This document shows, in pieces, positions 27,924 through 37,359 of a stretch of 64,000 bases of DNA. The notes under the pieces are model-generated. The model ran no database searches, had not been told where the DNA came from, and worked only from the letters and a program-made list of their open reading frames with translations. The position numbers were made by a program, and so were the translations under genes. This stretch comes from Lacrimispora xylanisolvens (GTDB taxonomy: Bacteria; Bacillota; Clostridia; Lachnospirales; Lachnospiraceae). The stretch spans positions 186,001 to 250,000 of the forward strand of contig NZ_PTJA01000007.1 of NCBI RefSeq assembly GCF_002934545.1. Reading direction: 5' to 3'. Within the stretch, counting starts at the first letter, position 1, and the number at the start of each line of letters is the position of its first letter.

Positions 27924-29018
27924 CTATTTAAAATAAATAATACTGCTGGTATACTGTTTTCCATCCCATTCCGTATAGGATAATCTTTTACCAGAAGGAC
28001 TCCAGTTAGTACTTATTGGTTCAGCATTCACAGCAATCTTTACTGATTTTCCGGTAAGTATATCATATACATACAGATTTCTTTCTGCTGCATTATTTTT
28101 ATCCTCTTTCATGCCATAAACAATCATCCTCTGATCAGGTGACCAGGATACTCCGTACAATTCAGCATTCTCTGCAATTGTATTTTTTTCATCCTTCTCA
28201 GGACTATAAATAATCATGGAACTTTTGGAATCATTATTCTGTAAGATTATCATTTCTTTCTTATCCGGAGACGGTACGATTTCAGATACCTGTCCCAGAT
28301 TAAGACTGGTCTTTTCCTTTGTAGCCAGGTCTAAGGTCATTAAAGTTAAATCTGATTGTGTATTATAATAAATATTATTACCCAGTTTCTCAGCAAGAAA
28401 TATTCCTTCCTCTTTTAATTCATCAATCAAGCTCATATTTCCAGTTCTGTCAGCCAGATAAACACCACCGCTATATGCTGAACCGATGACAGTTTCATTA
28501 TCAGCCCAGTGCGCACTTTTTGCTCCTCCAATCGGTTCTCCCATAAGCCCAATGCTCTCATGATTCTCCATATTCATAATGAAGTAAGCAGGATCCCCTA
28601 AAACATACTCATCGTATATCAGATATTTCTTATCCCTGGAGAAAACAGCTCCCCCAAGCAATACATCTTTTTGTTCCCTGACCAGCTGATATTCTTTTGA
28701 GTTAATATTCAGTAAATACAGACTCTTAGGATACTGGTCTGACAGTTCCGATAAGCTCATTTTTTCTAATGACTCATTTTCTTTTGATACAATTGCAGTA
28801 TCATCATCAAACCAGTCACTAATCATTATATGTTCCAGGCGCTCAGTTTTATCAACTATAATCTCAGGTTCACTTTCTTCTTTCTTCGATTCATCAATTA
28901 TTGTTTTAGTATTTTCAGGCTCTTGAACCGTAATCTTATTTCTTTCCTTTGCACATCCGGTCATGGTAAACAACAATGCCGCCATTATGCATGCATTAAT
29001 TAAATATTTTATCTTCAT
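27924..29018 (-). CDS. Lipoprotein with beta-propeller (TolB/WD40-like) domain
   Basis: 364 residues. A signal peptide ends in a lipobox, LLFTMTGCAKE, with the lipidated Cys near residue 22. The rest contains repeated blades such as AVFSRDKKYLIYDEY, IVPSPDKKEMIIL, GVSWSPDQRMIVYGMKED and TNWSPSGKRLSYTEW, the S-P-D-G/K pattern of TolB-type propellers. The ATG at 29018 has AGGGAG upstream; a TTG nine bases earlier is too close to it. Probably a surface-anchored binding protein; its ligand is unknown. Confidence 0.82.
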   Translation of the reverse strand: MKIKYLINACIMAALLFTMTGCAKERNKITVQEPENTKTIIDESKKEESEPEIIVDKTERLEHIMISDWFDDDTAIVSKENESLEKMSLSELSDQYPKSLYLLNINSKEYQLVREQKDVLLGGAVFSRDKKYLIYDEYVLGDPAYFIMNMENHESIGLMGEPIGGAKSAHWADNETVIGSAYSGGVYLADRTGNMSLIDELKEEGIFLAEKLGNNIYYNTQSDLTLMTLDLATKEKTSLNLGQVSEIVPSPDKKEMIILQNNDSKSSMIIYSPEKDEKNTIAENAELYGVSWSPDQRMIVYGMKEDKNNAAERNLYVYDILTGKSVKIAVNAEPISTNWSPSGKRLSYTEWDGKQYTSSIIYFK

Positions 29019-29090
29019 ACTTAGCAACTCCCTGATATAATGCAGGCAGGATAAAAATTAATTATTTTCATCCTGCCAATTTGGTATCTA

Positions 29091-31232
29091 TTATTTCCCG
29101 TCAATATCACTTCCCAAAATAAAGTCAATGGTACGCAGCAGTTTATCCGTACCCGATACGATTACCCGAATGGGCTGACCTAGTTTAAACGTCTTCCTGG
29201 TCATTTCTCCCACCAGTTCGTAATGTTCTTCATCAAAATGATAATAATCATCCTGAAGATCATTGACATGGATCAGACCTTCCACCGTATTGGGAAGTTC
29301 TACATAAAGCCCCCAGTTTGTTACACCTGAAATGACTCCCTCAAACTCCTGCCCAATATATCTGGACATATATTCACATTTTTTCAGCTTAATGGTTTCC
29401 CGCTCCGCTTCATCTGCCCGCCTCTCCAGAGAAGAGGACTGAACCGCCACCTGCATCAGAAGCTTGTCATAATGACTGACCCGCTTCTCGCTAAGTCCGG
29501 ATCTTAGATTCTCTTTGATGATACGGTGAATCTGCAGATCAGGATATCTGCGGATGGGTGAGGTAAAGTGGGTATAATACTTGGCAGCCAGACCGAAATG
29601 TCCGGTATTTCCTACTGTATACTTTGCCTGTTTCATGGAACGAAGAGCAAGGCGGCTGATTAAAGCCTCTTCCGGAGTATCCTCTGCATTGGCAAGGAGC
29701 TTCTGAACTTCTTTGGGATATACTTCTCCGTTATGGAAGCGAATGGAATAGCCAAAATTGTTAATCAGCGTAGCCAGACTTTTCATCTTCTCCGGATCCG
29801 GGTTGTCATGAGTCCGGTAAAGGAATGGAATCTCCTGCCAGAAATAATCCTCTGCAACGGTTTCATTTGCCATAAGCATAAAATCTTCAATGATTTTAGT
29901 AGCGGAATTCCGGTCATAAGGTTTTATCTCTAATGGCTTTCCCCGTTCATCAAGAATTACCTTTGTTTCTGGGAAGTCAAAGTCAATAGAACCTCTTTTT
30001 TTCCTTTTTTCTCTTAAAATATCAGCCAGTTCCTTCATCTGTTCAAACATGGGAATAAAGGCTTCATATTCTTTCATGGTAGCTTCATCATGGTCGGTTA
30101 TAATTGCATTTACTGCTGTATAAGTCATTCTCCGGTCTACATTGATCACCGTTTCTGCAATCCTGTGACCGGTTACGGTTCCGTCTCCGTCGATTTCCAT
30201 GATACAGCTCAGCGCCAGACGATCTTCTCCCTGATTTAAAGAGCAGATACCGTTAGACAGCTTATGGGGCAGCATGGGGATAACACGATCCACCAGATAG
30301 ACGCTGGTGCCTCTTTTTAAAGCTTCTTCATCAAGGGGGCTGTGCTCTGTTACGTAATTGGTTACATCGGCAATGTGAACTCCCAGCGTATATGCCCCGT
30401 CTTTTTTTGAAATGGTGATCGCATCATCTAAATCCTTTGCATCTTCTCCATCTATGGTGACAGTCTGTAATTCTCTTAAATCCAAACGCCCCTGCATATC
30501 TTTACCGGAAATAGAATCAGGGACTGACTCTACCTGCTTCATCACACTGTCCGGGAATTCCTCCGGAAGCCCGTAAGCGCGCACAATGGAAAGAATGTCT
30601 GTTCCCGGATCATTGACATGTCCAAGGATCTCCTTGATCACACCCTCCGGCTTTTTTCCTTCTCCGCCAAAATCGGTGATCTTCACCACTACCTTATGTC
30701 CGTTTACAGCTCCCATATCCTTTCCCTGAGGGATAAAGATATCCTTTGAAATCTTCTGGTTATCCGGAATGACAAAACCAAAATTTTTATTTTTTTGATA
30801 AAATCCTATAATCTCTTCATTTGCATGCTGAAGCACCTTAATAACCCGGCCTTCTGCTCTCTTGCCGCCAGAGCCTTCCGCTTCCGCAGATATAAGAACC
30901 GTATCTCCATGAAGAGCACCGCCAGTCTTATCCTCCGGGATAAAGATATCTTTCTCAAAACCTTCTACCGATACAAAACCAAAGCCCTTCTGGTGTCCGA
31001 AAAATACTCCTGCCATGGAACCGATATCCGGCTTCCCGTATTTTCCTTTCTGGGATACTCCGATTTTTCCTTCTGAAACCAAAGCATCCAGTACCTGTTT
31101 TAATTCGTCTCTCTGATGTTTGGGAACCCCAAATAACATGGCAAGTTCCTTTAATTTCATCGGTTTATAAGTCGGATCCGAAAACAGTTCCATAAACATG
31201 GCTTTCCGCTGCATTAACTGTTCTTCTGTCAT
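29091..31232 (-). CDS. rnr: Ribonuclease R
   Basis: 713 residues: N-terminal helix-turn-helix (LKELAMLFGVPKHQRDELKQVLDAL), two cold-shock domains (GVFFGHQKGFGFVSVEG and GFYQKNKNFGFVIPDN), the RNB catalytic domain with DGEDAKDLDDAITI supplying the metal-binding aspartates, and a C-terminal S1 domain (EFEGVISGVTNWGLYVELPNTVEGLIHVNDL). It is a processive 3'-5' exoribonuclease acting on structured RNA. It follows secG and lies two genes upstream of smpB, with which RNase R works in trans-translation. Confidence 0.97.
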   Translation of the reverse strand: MTEEQLMQRKAMFMELFSDPTYKPMKLKELAMLFGVPKHQRDELKQVLDALVSEGKIGVSQKGKYGKPDIGSMAGVFFGHQKGFGFVSVEGFEKDIFIPEDKTGGALHGDTVLISAEAEGSGGKRAEGRVIKVLQHANEEIIGFYQKNKNFGFVIPDNQKISKDIFIPQGKDMGAVNGHKVVVKITDFGGEGKKPEGVIKEILGHVNDPGTDILSIVRAYGLPEEFPDSVMKQVESVPDSISGKDMQGRLDLRELQTVTIDGEDAKDLDDAITISKKDGAYTLGVHIADVTNYVTEHSPLDEEALKRGTSVYLVDRVIPMLPHKLSNGICSLNQGEDRLALSCIMEIDGDGTVTGHRIAETVINVDRRMTYTAVNAIITDHDEATMKEYEAFIPMFEQMKELADILREKRKKRGSIDFDFPETKVILDERGKPLEIKPYDRNSATKIIEDFMLMANETVAEDYFWQEIPFLYRTHDNPDPEKMKSLATLINNFGYSIRFHNGEVYPKEVQKLLANAEDTPEEALISRLALRSMKQAKYTVGNTGHFGLAAKYYTHFTSPIRRYPDLQIHRIIKENLRSGLSEKRVSHYDKLLMQVAVQSSSLERRADEAERETIKLKKCEYMSRYIGQEFEGVISGVTNWGLYVELPNTVEGLIHVNDLQDDYYHFDEEHYELVGEMTRKTFKLGQPIRVIVSGTDKLLRTIDFILGSDIDGK

Positions 31233-31326
31233 TATTTTCCTCTCTTTTCACTATTTTTCTAACAAGTCAATTTATATTTTATTATCTGCACTTCACCTGA
31301 TGGTATGACAGAATTTTTCCTTAAAG

Positions 31327-31365
31327 CGAAAAAAACACCCTTGCTGCTATACCACAAGAGTGTTT
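31327..31365 (-). terminator. Terminator after secG
   Basis: Minus-sense stem AAACACTCTTG / CAAGGGTGTTT with one wobble pair, followed by a run of six or more T (31333-31327). It implies partial or full separation of secG from rnr transcription. Confidence 0.8.
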
Positions 31366-31370
31366 AATCG

Positions 31371-31604
31371 CTACAGTATATTCAGATTCAGTACTAATGA
31401 CAGGATAAAAAACAGGATTGCTCCGTACTTTGTAAACTTCTCCAGTTTTCCTTCCATGGAACGTCCTTTGTTCCTGCCCCAGTAAGTATCCGCCATACCA
31501 CCGATAGAACCAAGACCCTGACTCTTTCCTTCCTGTAACAGGATAATCGCTGATAAAGCAACGCATATAATAACGAACACAATTGATAATATAATCCGGA
31601 TCAT
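31371..31604 (-). CDS. secG: Preprotein translocase subunit SecG
   Basis: 77 residues with two membrane helices (about 3-22 and 55-75). Between them is the conserved ILLQEGKSQGLGSIGGMADTYWGRNKGRSMEGKLEK loop (G-L-G motif). It is part of the SecYEG channel. AAGGAGG precedes the ATG. The secG-rnr-smpB order is conserved in Firmicutes. Confidence 0.96.
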   Translation of the reverse strand: MIRIILSIVFVIICVALSAIILLQEGKSQGLGSIGGMADTYWGRNKGRSMEGKLEKFTKYGAILFFILSLVLNLNIL

Positions 31605-31679
31605 TTTCCCACCTCCTTAAGTCAAACAACGCTTATCATACCATAAATTTTCAGTAAATACAATATTTTTTTCTATTTT

Positions 31680-32870
31680 TCACTGCTGTCTGCCATAGAA
31701 TTCCTCAATTCTTAGCAGTTCGTTGTATTTAGCCGTGCATTCTCCCCTGCAGGGTGCGCCGCATTTTATATAATCAGCTCCAACTGCCGCCGCCATGTCA
31801 CTAAGAAACACTTCCTCTGTTTCCTTATAACTGTTTGAAAAGATCACTTTATTCCCAAGCCTTCCTGCTCTCTCAGCCATTTCCAGTGCAGCCGTTACAG
31901 TACCGGCTTTCTTCAACTGAATCTCCACGCCATTGGATGCAAAAAAATCATCGGAAGCTATGGTGAAACGATGATGAAACATCTGATACATCCGGTTTCT
32001 TCCCTCAAGATCTTTTGTCCAGAGTCCTTCTGTCACAAGTCCCAGAGGAAATCCTTCTGCCAGCCTTAAATAATAGGAAATGATATCTTTTTGATTTCTG
32101 TATACCAGAATTCCATTATTCATGCTTTCTTTATCAAAATGATAAATTCCTTCTTCTTTTACGTAAAGATGATCTGCATATCCGGATATGGCGGCCGCCA
32201 CATCGGTATCTGGATCATATCCGGAAAGTCTGACTGCATCCATTATATAATGAAGCGCTTCCTCTGCACTTTTTACGTCTGCTGCAAAACCGCCGCTTTC
32301 CCCTACTGATGTATCAATTCCGTTTAAGGATAAAAGCCGCTTTAATGTCTGGTATACTTCCCCACCCATCCGCAGTCCTTCTGCAAATGAACTCCTGTTT
32401 AAGGGGATAATCATAATTTCTTTAAAATCGATTCCTTTCCCCCAGTCTCCTCCATCAATCATGCTCATGACCGGAACAGGCATGACTGGAGCCGTAGATC
32501 CACCTAAATAGCGGTATAATGGTAGTCCAAGACCTGCACCTGCCGCTCTTGCTGCTGCCATGGACAGCGCTAACACTCCAGCTTTTCCTCTGCCGTTTTC
32601 TTTATGGTCCACATCGTCTGCCTCTCTTTGTCTGATCAGCAGATTATCAATATTTTTTTGTTCTGCAGCATCTTCAAATAAAATCGCTTCCGACAGCCAT
32701 TCCCTGATATAATCTGCTTCTTCCTCCCCGCTTGTTTCATCAAAAACCGAAACCACAGCCTTTCCCTGAGCACCATTTTCCAGGATCACTTCTGCTTCCA
32801 CAGCCGGATTTCCTCCCGAATCTAAAAGCATTCTCCCTCTTATGAGTTTAATATCAAGATCATCAAGCAT
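31680..32870 (-). CDS. Enolase paralogue with degenerate active site
   Basis: 396 residues from ATG 32870 (GGGAGG upstream; frame open to 32894). The whole enolase fold is recognisable: SGGNPAVEAEV near the N-terminus, PLYRYLGG, FKEIMIIPLN, EVYQTLKRLL, and the C-terminal AKYNELLRIEE. Key residues of yeast enolase are changed: the GASTG loop is absent, E211 is S192, K345 is Q318, H373 is N346, H159 appears lost and D246 appears lost. E168 (E151), E295 (E281), D320 (D307/308) and K396 (K369) remain. It is shorter than true enolases (about 430). Catalysis of the normal reaction looks unlikely. It lies downstream of pheT behind a terminator. Confidence 0.8.
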   Translation of the reverse strand: MLDDLDIKLIRGRMLLDSGGNPAVEAEVILENGAQGKAVVSVFDETSGEEEADYIREWLSEAILFEDAAEQKNIDNLLIRQREADDVDHKENGRGKAGVLALSMAAARAAGAGLGLPLYRYLGGSTAPVMPVPVMSMIDGGDWGKGIDFKEIMIIPLNRSSFAEGLRMGGEVYQTLKRLLSLNGIDTSVGESGGFAADVKSAEEALHYIMDAVRLSGYDPDTDVAAAISGYADHLYVKEEGIYHFDKESMNNGILVYRNQKDIISYYLRLAEGFPLGLVTEGLWTKDLEGRNRMYQMFHHRFTIASDDFFASNGVEIQLKKAGTVTAALEMAERAGRLGNKVIFSNSYKETEEVFLSDMAAAVGADYIKCGAPCRGECTAKYNELLRIEEFYGRQQ

Positions 32871-32946
32871 CTGTTTTGCCTCCCTGTTTTTCAAACATTC
32901 CTCTACCGTAAGGATTGACGGGATTTTTCAGTTCCATGCAGGCAAA

Positions 32947-32985
32947 CAAAAAAAATGCCGGAAGCTTTTGCTTTTCTCCCGACAT
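32947..32985 (-). terminator. Terminator of pheST
   Basis: Minus-sense ten-base stem ATGTCGGGAG / CTTCCGGCAT with an eleven-base loop followed by eight T residues. It ends the pheS-pheT transcript before the enolase-like gene. Confidence 0.88.
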
Positions 32986-33002
32986 CTTTTTATAAAAAAT
33001 TT

Positions 33003-35423
33003 TTATGCTCTTAACTCAATACCAAGTGCCTGTAAACCGTTGAGTATTTTTTTCATAACTGCTGAAACTTCCTGTTCTTCCAGAGTATGATCTGCTGCAC
33101 GGAATGTGATGGAATAGGCAACTGACTTAAAGCCAGCCAGAATCTGTGCACCTTCATATATATCAAACAGCTCATAGCTTTCTAATATCTTGCCTCCGCG
33201 CTGTTCAATGACTTCTTCTATCTGACCTACCAGAACATTCTTTGGCACTACCATACTGATATCTCTGGTAACTGCCGGATATTTGGCAATTCCGGTGTAT
33301 TTGCGGTCAAAACTTGTAAATGGGATCATAGACGGCATATCGATTACTGCCACATAAGCCCGGTCTCCAATCTTATAGTTATCGGCCACCTCCGGATGAA
33401 CTTCTCCTAAATATCCGATATTTACTCCATCGTAAATGATGTCTGCCTGTCTTCCCGGATGAAGGAACGTCTTTCCTGCCTTTGGATCATAATGAGGCTT
33501 TAAATTCATACCGGTTTTCTCAAAGAACTCCTCAATGACACCCTTCATGTCGAAGAAATCACCATCTCCGTAAAAGCCCAGAGTAAACTGCATTCTTTCA
33601 TCTGGAAGTTCTGTAAGAGGAAGGCTCTTTGGCAGATAAATATTGGCCAGCTCATAAAGGCGGACATTTTTATTACGTCTGTTGTAGTTTGTAGACAGTG
33701 AATTCAACATTCCATGAAGAGGAGTTGTTCTCATTACACTGAAGTCCTCGCCAAGGGGATTTAAAATATTCACAGTTACCCGAAGAGGACTGTCCTGAGG
33801 AAGAAGAAGACGGTCGAAAACTTTAGGGCTTTCAAAGGAATATGTCATTCCCTGAGAGAATCCGCAGAACTCTGCAACTTCTCTTGCCAGCTCCTCCACT
33901 CTTAATTTATAGGAGAGTTTACCAGTCGTCGCTTCCCCGGTAGGAAGGGAAACCGGGATCTTATCATAACCATAAAATCTTGCTGTCTCCTCTGCCAGAT
34001 CCGCCATACATTCTAAATCCTGACGGAATGTAGGAACAATGATCTCACCTGTTTTTTCGTCATATTCCAGTTCCAGACGCTTGTAATATTCAAGCATGGT
34101 CTCTGCTGTAATATCTGTACCAAGAAGACGGTTCATTCTCTCCGGTTCAAATGCAACGCGTTTTGCCTCTCTCTTCTCCGGATAAATGTCAATCATACCG
34201 CCAACTACTTCACCTGCGCCAAGCTCCTCAATCAGCTGGCATGCACGGTCGATTGCGGCCTTTGCATTGTTGGGATCAAGTCCCTTTTCGAATTTGCCGG
34301 ACGCATCGGTTCTTAAACCAACTTTCTTAGAGGAAAGACGGATATTGGTTCCATCAAAGCAGGCACTTTCAAATACCATGGTCTGAACGTCATCGGTAAT
34401 CTTAGAATTCTCTCCTCCCATGATACCGGCAATTCCCACTGCCTTCTCTCCGTCACGAATCATCAGTACGGTGCTGTCCAGTTTTCTTTCCTGGCCATCC
34501 AGGGTCTGGAAGGTCTCTCCATCTTCTGCACATCTGACAACGATCTCATGGCCTGCCAGCTGTTCATAATCAAAGGCATGCATTGGCTGGCCGTATTCTT
34601 CCATAACATAGTTGGTGATGTCAACAATGTTATTGATTGGTCTGATTCCGCAGGCTGCAAGTCTTCTCTGCATCCAGACAGGAGATGGAGCAAGCTTAAT
34701 ATTTTTTACCATTCTTGCGCAGTAACGGGAACAAAGACGGCTGTCTTCTACTGTTACTTTCAGATAATCATGAACATCCTCGCTGTTGCCTGTCGCAGTT
34801 ACCACCGGAGGAACAAAGGTTTTGTTAAATGTAGCTGCTGCCTCTCTTGCAATCCCGATCACACTGTAACAGTCCACACGGTTTGAAGTTACTTCATATT
34901 CAAAAACAGAATCATGAAGGCCAAGAAGCTCTACTGCATCACTTCCCGGTACGGAAGTCTCGGGAAGAATGTAGATCCCGCTTTCAGGAGCGTCAGGATA
35001 CATTTCATTTGTAAATCCCAGTTCTTCAATGGAGCACATCATTCCACAGGATTCAATGCCTCTTAACTTGCCCTTTTTAATCTTAATTCCATCTTCCGGA
35101 AGAGGACCGCCGTCATGGCCTCCTGCAACCTTTCCTCCGTCTAAAACAACCGGTACCTTATCTCCTGTTTTCACGTTTGATGCGCCGGTTACGATCTGAA
35201 CGGTCTCAGAACCTACATTCACCTGGCAGACAATCAGTTTATCTGCATCGGGGTGACGTTCAATCGATAAGATATGACCGACTACGATCTTCTCCAAATT
35301 TTTATCCAGGCATTCATAGCCCTCAACCTTCGTTCCGGTCAGTGTCATGGCATCTGTATATTCCTGAGGTGTCACTTCCAAATCCGGTACATATGCTTTA
35401 ACCCATGATAATGGTGTATTCAT
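33003..35423 (-). CDS. pheT: Phenylalanyl-tRNA synthetase beta subunit
   Basis: 806 residues. It has the N-terminal tRNA-binding domain (KIVVGHILSIERHPDADKLIVCQVNVG), B3/B4 editing domain, B5 domain (YPEKREAKRVAFEPERMNRLLGTDI), a core catalytic-like domain and a C-terminal FDX-ACB anticodon-binding domain (FTSFDRKYTGIAKYPAVTRDISMVV to the end). The ATG at 35423 follows GGAAGGGAG; a TTG one codon earlier is less likely. It is 22 bases downstream of pheS. Confidence 0.98.
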   Translation of the reverse strand: MNTPLSWVKAYVPDLEVTPQEYTDAMTLTGTKVEGYECLDKNLEKIVVGHILSIERHPDADKLIVCQVNVGSETVQIVTGASNVKTGDKVPVVLDGGKVAGGHDGGPLPEDGIKIKKGKLRGIESCGMMCSIEELGFTNEMYPDAPESGIYILPETSVPGSDAVELLGLHDSVFEYEVTSNRVDCYSVIGIAREAAATFNKTFVPPVVTATGNSEDVHDYLKVTVEDSRLCSRYCARMVKNIKLAPSPVWMQRRLAACGIRPINNIVDITNYVMEEYGQPMHAFDYEQLAGHEIVVRCAEDGETFQTLDGQERKLDSTVLMIRDGEKAVGIAGIMGGENSKITDDVQTMVFESACFDGTNIRLSSKKVGLRTDASGKFEKGLDPNNAKAAIDRACQLIEELGAGEVVGGMIDIYPEKREAKRVAFEPERMNRLLGTDITAETMLEYYKRLELEYDEKTGEIIVPTFRQDLECMADLAEETARFYGYDKIPVSLPTGEATTGKLSYKLRVEELAREVAEFCGFSQGMTYSFESPKVFDRLLLPQDSPLRVTVNILNPLGEDFSVMRTTPLHGMLNSLSTNYNRRNKNVRLYELANIYLPKSLPLTELPDERMQFTLGFYGDGDFFDMKGVIEEFFEKTGMNLKPHYDPKAGKTFLHPGRQADIIYDGVNIGYLGEVHPEVADNYKIGDRAYVAVIDMPSMIPFTSFDRKYTGIAKYPAVTRDISMVVPKNVLVGQIEEVIEQRGGKILESYELFDIYEGAQILAGFKSVAYSITFRAADHTLEEQEVSAVMKKILNGLQALGIELRA

Positions 35424-35445
35424 CAATCTATCTCCCTTCCTGTTT

Positions 35446-36468
35446 CTAGAACTGCTTTAAGAATCTGATGTCATTTTCATATAATAATCTCATGTCATCA
35501 ATCTCATATTTTAACAAGGCAATTCTTTCCAAGCCCACTCCGAATGCGAATCCGGAGTATTCATTGGAATCAATTCCGCTCATGGCAAGCACGTTGGGGT
35601 GTACCATTCCGCATCCTAAAATCTCAATCCAGCCAGATCCTTTACAGAAACGGCAGCCCTTTCCTCCACATTTAAAGCAGGTAACATCCATCTCTGCACT
35701 TGGCTCAGTGAACGGGAAGTGATGGGGGCGGAATTTTACCTTTGTCTCAGGTCCAAATAACTCTCTGGCAAATTCAGCAAGGGTTCCTTTTAAATCTGCA
35801 AATGTTATATTCTTATCGATTACCAGGCCCTCGATCTGATGGAACGAAGGAGAATGGGTTGCATCTACTTCATCAGAACGGAACACTCTGCCTGGTGCCA
35901 GCATACGGATGGGAAGCTTTCCCTGCTCCATGGTACGAACCTGAACGGGAGAAGTCTGACTTCTTAAAACGATGTTGTCACTGATATAAAAAGTATCCTG
36001 CTCATCTCTTGCCGGATGGTTCTTGGGAATATTCAGCTTTTCAAAGTTATAATGGTCATACTCTACTTCCGGGCCTTCAATTACTTCATAACCCATACCT
36101 ACGAAGATTCTCTCCACCTCTTCTAATGCGATGGTATTAGGGTGGGTATGACCAACCCGGTTCCTCTTCGCCGGCAGTGTGACATCGATTACTTCTTTCT
36201 TTAGCTGCTCTTCTCTTGCTTTTTTCATCAGCGCAGTCATGGCTGCGTCTAACTTACCTTCAATTGCTTCTCTGGCCTCATTCACCATCTGTCCAATCTT
36301 AGGTCTGTCTTCCGGAGTAACGTCCTTCATGCTCTTTAACACGCTGGTCAGTTCTCCCTTTTTCCCAAGATAAGCAACTTTAATATCGTTGAGTTTTTCC
36401 AGCGCATCGGAAGCTTCAATTTGCTTTAACGCTTCTTGTTTAATTTTTTCTAATTGATCTTTCATCAT
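35446..36468 (-). CDS. pheS: Phenylalanyl-tRNA synthetase alpha subunit
   Basis: 340 residues. An N-terminal coiled coil (about 1-85) is followed by the class II catalytic core: motif 2 is in APGRVFRSDEVDATHSPSFHQIEGLVID and motif 3 in GFAFGVGLERIALLKYEIDD. A zinc-type CFKCGGKGCRFC cluster (residues about 263-275) is present, as in many bacterial PheS. Translation starts at one of two consecutive ATGs after AAGGAGAG. The T-box leader lies directly upstream. Confidence 0.98.
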   Translation of the reverse strand: MMKDQLEKIKQEALKQIEASDALEKLNDIKVAYLGKKGELTSVLKSMKDVTPEDRPKIGQMVNEAREAIEGKLDAAMTALMKKAREEQLKKEVIDVTLPAKRNRVGHTHPNTIALEEVERIFVGMGYEVIEGPEVEYDHYNFEKLNIPKNHPARDEQDTFYISDNIVLRSQTSPVQVRTMEQGKLPIRMLAPGRVFRSDEVDATHSPSFHQIEGLVIDKNITFADLKGTLAEFARELFGPETKVKFRPHHFPFTEPSAEMDVTCFKCGGKGCRFCKGSGWIEILGCGMVHPNVLAMSGIDSNEYSGFAFGVGLERIALLKYEIDDMRLLYENDIRFLKQF

Positions 36469-36500
36469 GCTCTCCTTCTTTGATTCATTCCCTGATACAT

Positions 36501-36781
36501 TAAAAAAAGCTCCATCCCTGTAAAGGGACGAAGCTGTGTTCGCGGTACCACCCTGATTCCTGCATCAAAAGCAGGCACTCGGCATACGTAACGTGTAAGG
36601 ACGTCATGACCTACCCGCCTGCCAATTAAATAAATTCACAGGTTTCAGCCATGCTGCTTCAGTGGGAAATTCGAACTCTTAATTGAACTTAAAAGGGCTT
36701 TCAGCCGGTGACCCCTTCTCTCTGATAGAAATTAAGATTCTACTTGCACTTTCATAGCATTTCATATTTTAATGTAATATT
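36501..36781 (-). promoter_or_regulatory. T-box riboswitch leader (phenylalanine)
   Basis: In minus sense the leader contains a long Stem I region (TCAGAGAGAAGGGG..GCTGAAAGCCC), a candidate TTC phenylalanine specifier in GAATTTCCC (about 36660-36675), and the hallmark CAGGGTGGTACCGCG T-box sequence (36555-36541) that pairs with the uncharged tRNA acceptor end. It is followed by the competing terminator stem AGCTTCGTCCCTT / AGGGATGGAGCT and a T-run (36508-36502). Uncharged tRNA-Phe binding prevents termination and turns on pheST. Confidence 0.95.
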
Positions 36782-36787
36782 GTCACC

Positions 36788-36816
36788 ATTATAATAAGAT
36801 AAAATTAAAATGTCAA
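36788..36816 (-). promoter_or_regulatory. Consensus promoter of pheST
   Basis: Minus-sense perfect -35 TTGACA (36816-36811), 17-base spacer, perfect -10 TATAAT (36793-36788), starting the T-box transcript near 36781. Confidence 0.92.
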
Positions 36817-36851
36817 GACATTTTTAGCACTTAAGTTTTTGCATTCTAATA

Positions 36852-36873
36852 GGGGGGCGTCAAAGCACCCCCC
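36852..36873 (-). terminator. GC-rich hairpin after the leader-peptide gene
   Basis: A stem GGGGGGTGC / GCGCCCCCC-type hairpin (minus-sense, loop TTTGA) lies 60 bases after the stop of the 121-aa gene. It lacks a clear T-run, so it is a weak terminator or a transcript-stabilising hairpin. Confidence 0.55.
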
Positions 36874-36931
36874 TGTAATCAGCAAGTTTTCAATTATTTT
36901 AATTCATAAACCTTAATTACTCAAGTACCAT

Positions 36932-37297
36932 TTACAGTGGAAATACATCTGGTGCAAGATTCCAGATAAGAATATATGCTGCAACCCTTTTTGGAGTGTC
37001 TAATCCATCATCTATATTTACAGGATTTGCTCTTCTGTAAATATCATCAACAATGTCATTTTCTACTCCAAGGCCTTTTAAGACAGAGGCTCCGTAGTAA
37101 CAGCAGGCATGAGCAAAAATTTCCTGAGCAACAGAATGTATGCTAATGTTTTTTACTGTACCTGTTACTACTAATGCAGTAGCTTTAACCTCACACGCTG
37201 TCTTAGTTAAATACAGCGGGCTCATAGGCACTTCAGCCGCACCCGCAAAAATACTTTTCTGTTCCATTTCACTTAAAACATCAAATTTACTATTCAT
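36932..37297 (-). CDS. Unrecognised 121-aa protein with double-glycine-type leader
   Basis: The ATG at 37297 follows GGAGG at five bases. The N-terminus MNSKFDVLSEMEQKSIFAGA fits the leader consensus cleaved by C39 peptidases, LSxxExxxIxxG: L8, S9, E12, I16 and A18-G19 fall at the standard positions -12, -11, -8, -4, -2 and -1, with A replacing the first glycine. The part after the leader is about 102 residues, much longer than most class II bacteriocins. It contains C35, C65 and C66 and a hydrophobic C-terminus (AAYILIWNLAPDVFPL). I do not recognise a family. It lies 62 bases downstream of a C39 peptidase gene on the same strand, strong support for a secreted or processed substrate. Bacteriocin, signal or other peptide are all possible. 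Confidence 0.7.
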   Translation of the reverse strand: MNSKFDVLSEMEQKSIFAGAAEVPMSPLYLTKTACEVKATALVVTGTVKNISIHSVAQEIFAHACCYYGASVLKGLGVENDIVDDIYRRANPVNIDDGLDTPKRVAAYILIWNLAPDVFPL

Positions 37298-37359
37298 ATT
37301 TTCCTCCATTCACTTGTTGATTACATTAAATAAAAAGGATCTTTATCGCTAAATGTAAA

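Noticed and set aside
36811-36835. Third possible AgrA-type half site (TTTTTAGCACTT)
   Set aside because: Only one half is visible; no partner repeat at 22 bp and no promoter at the expected distance.
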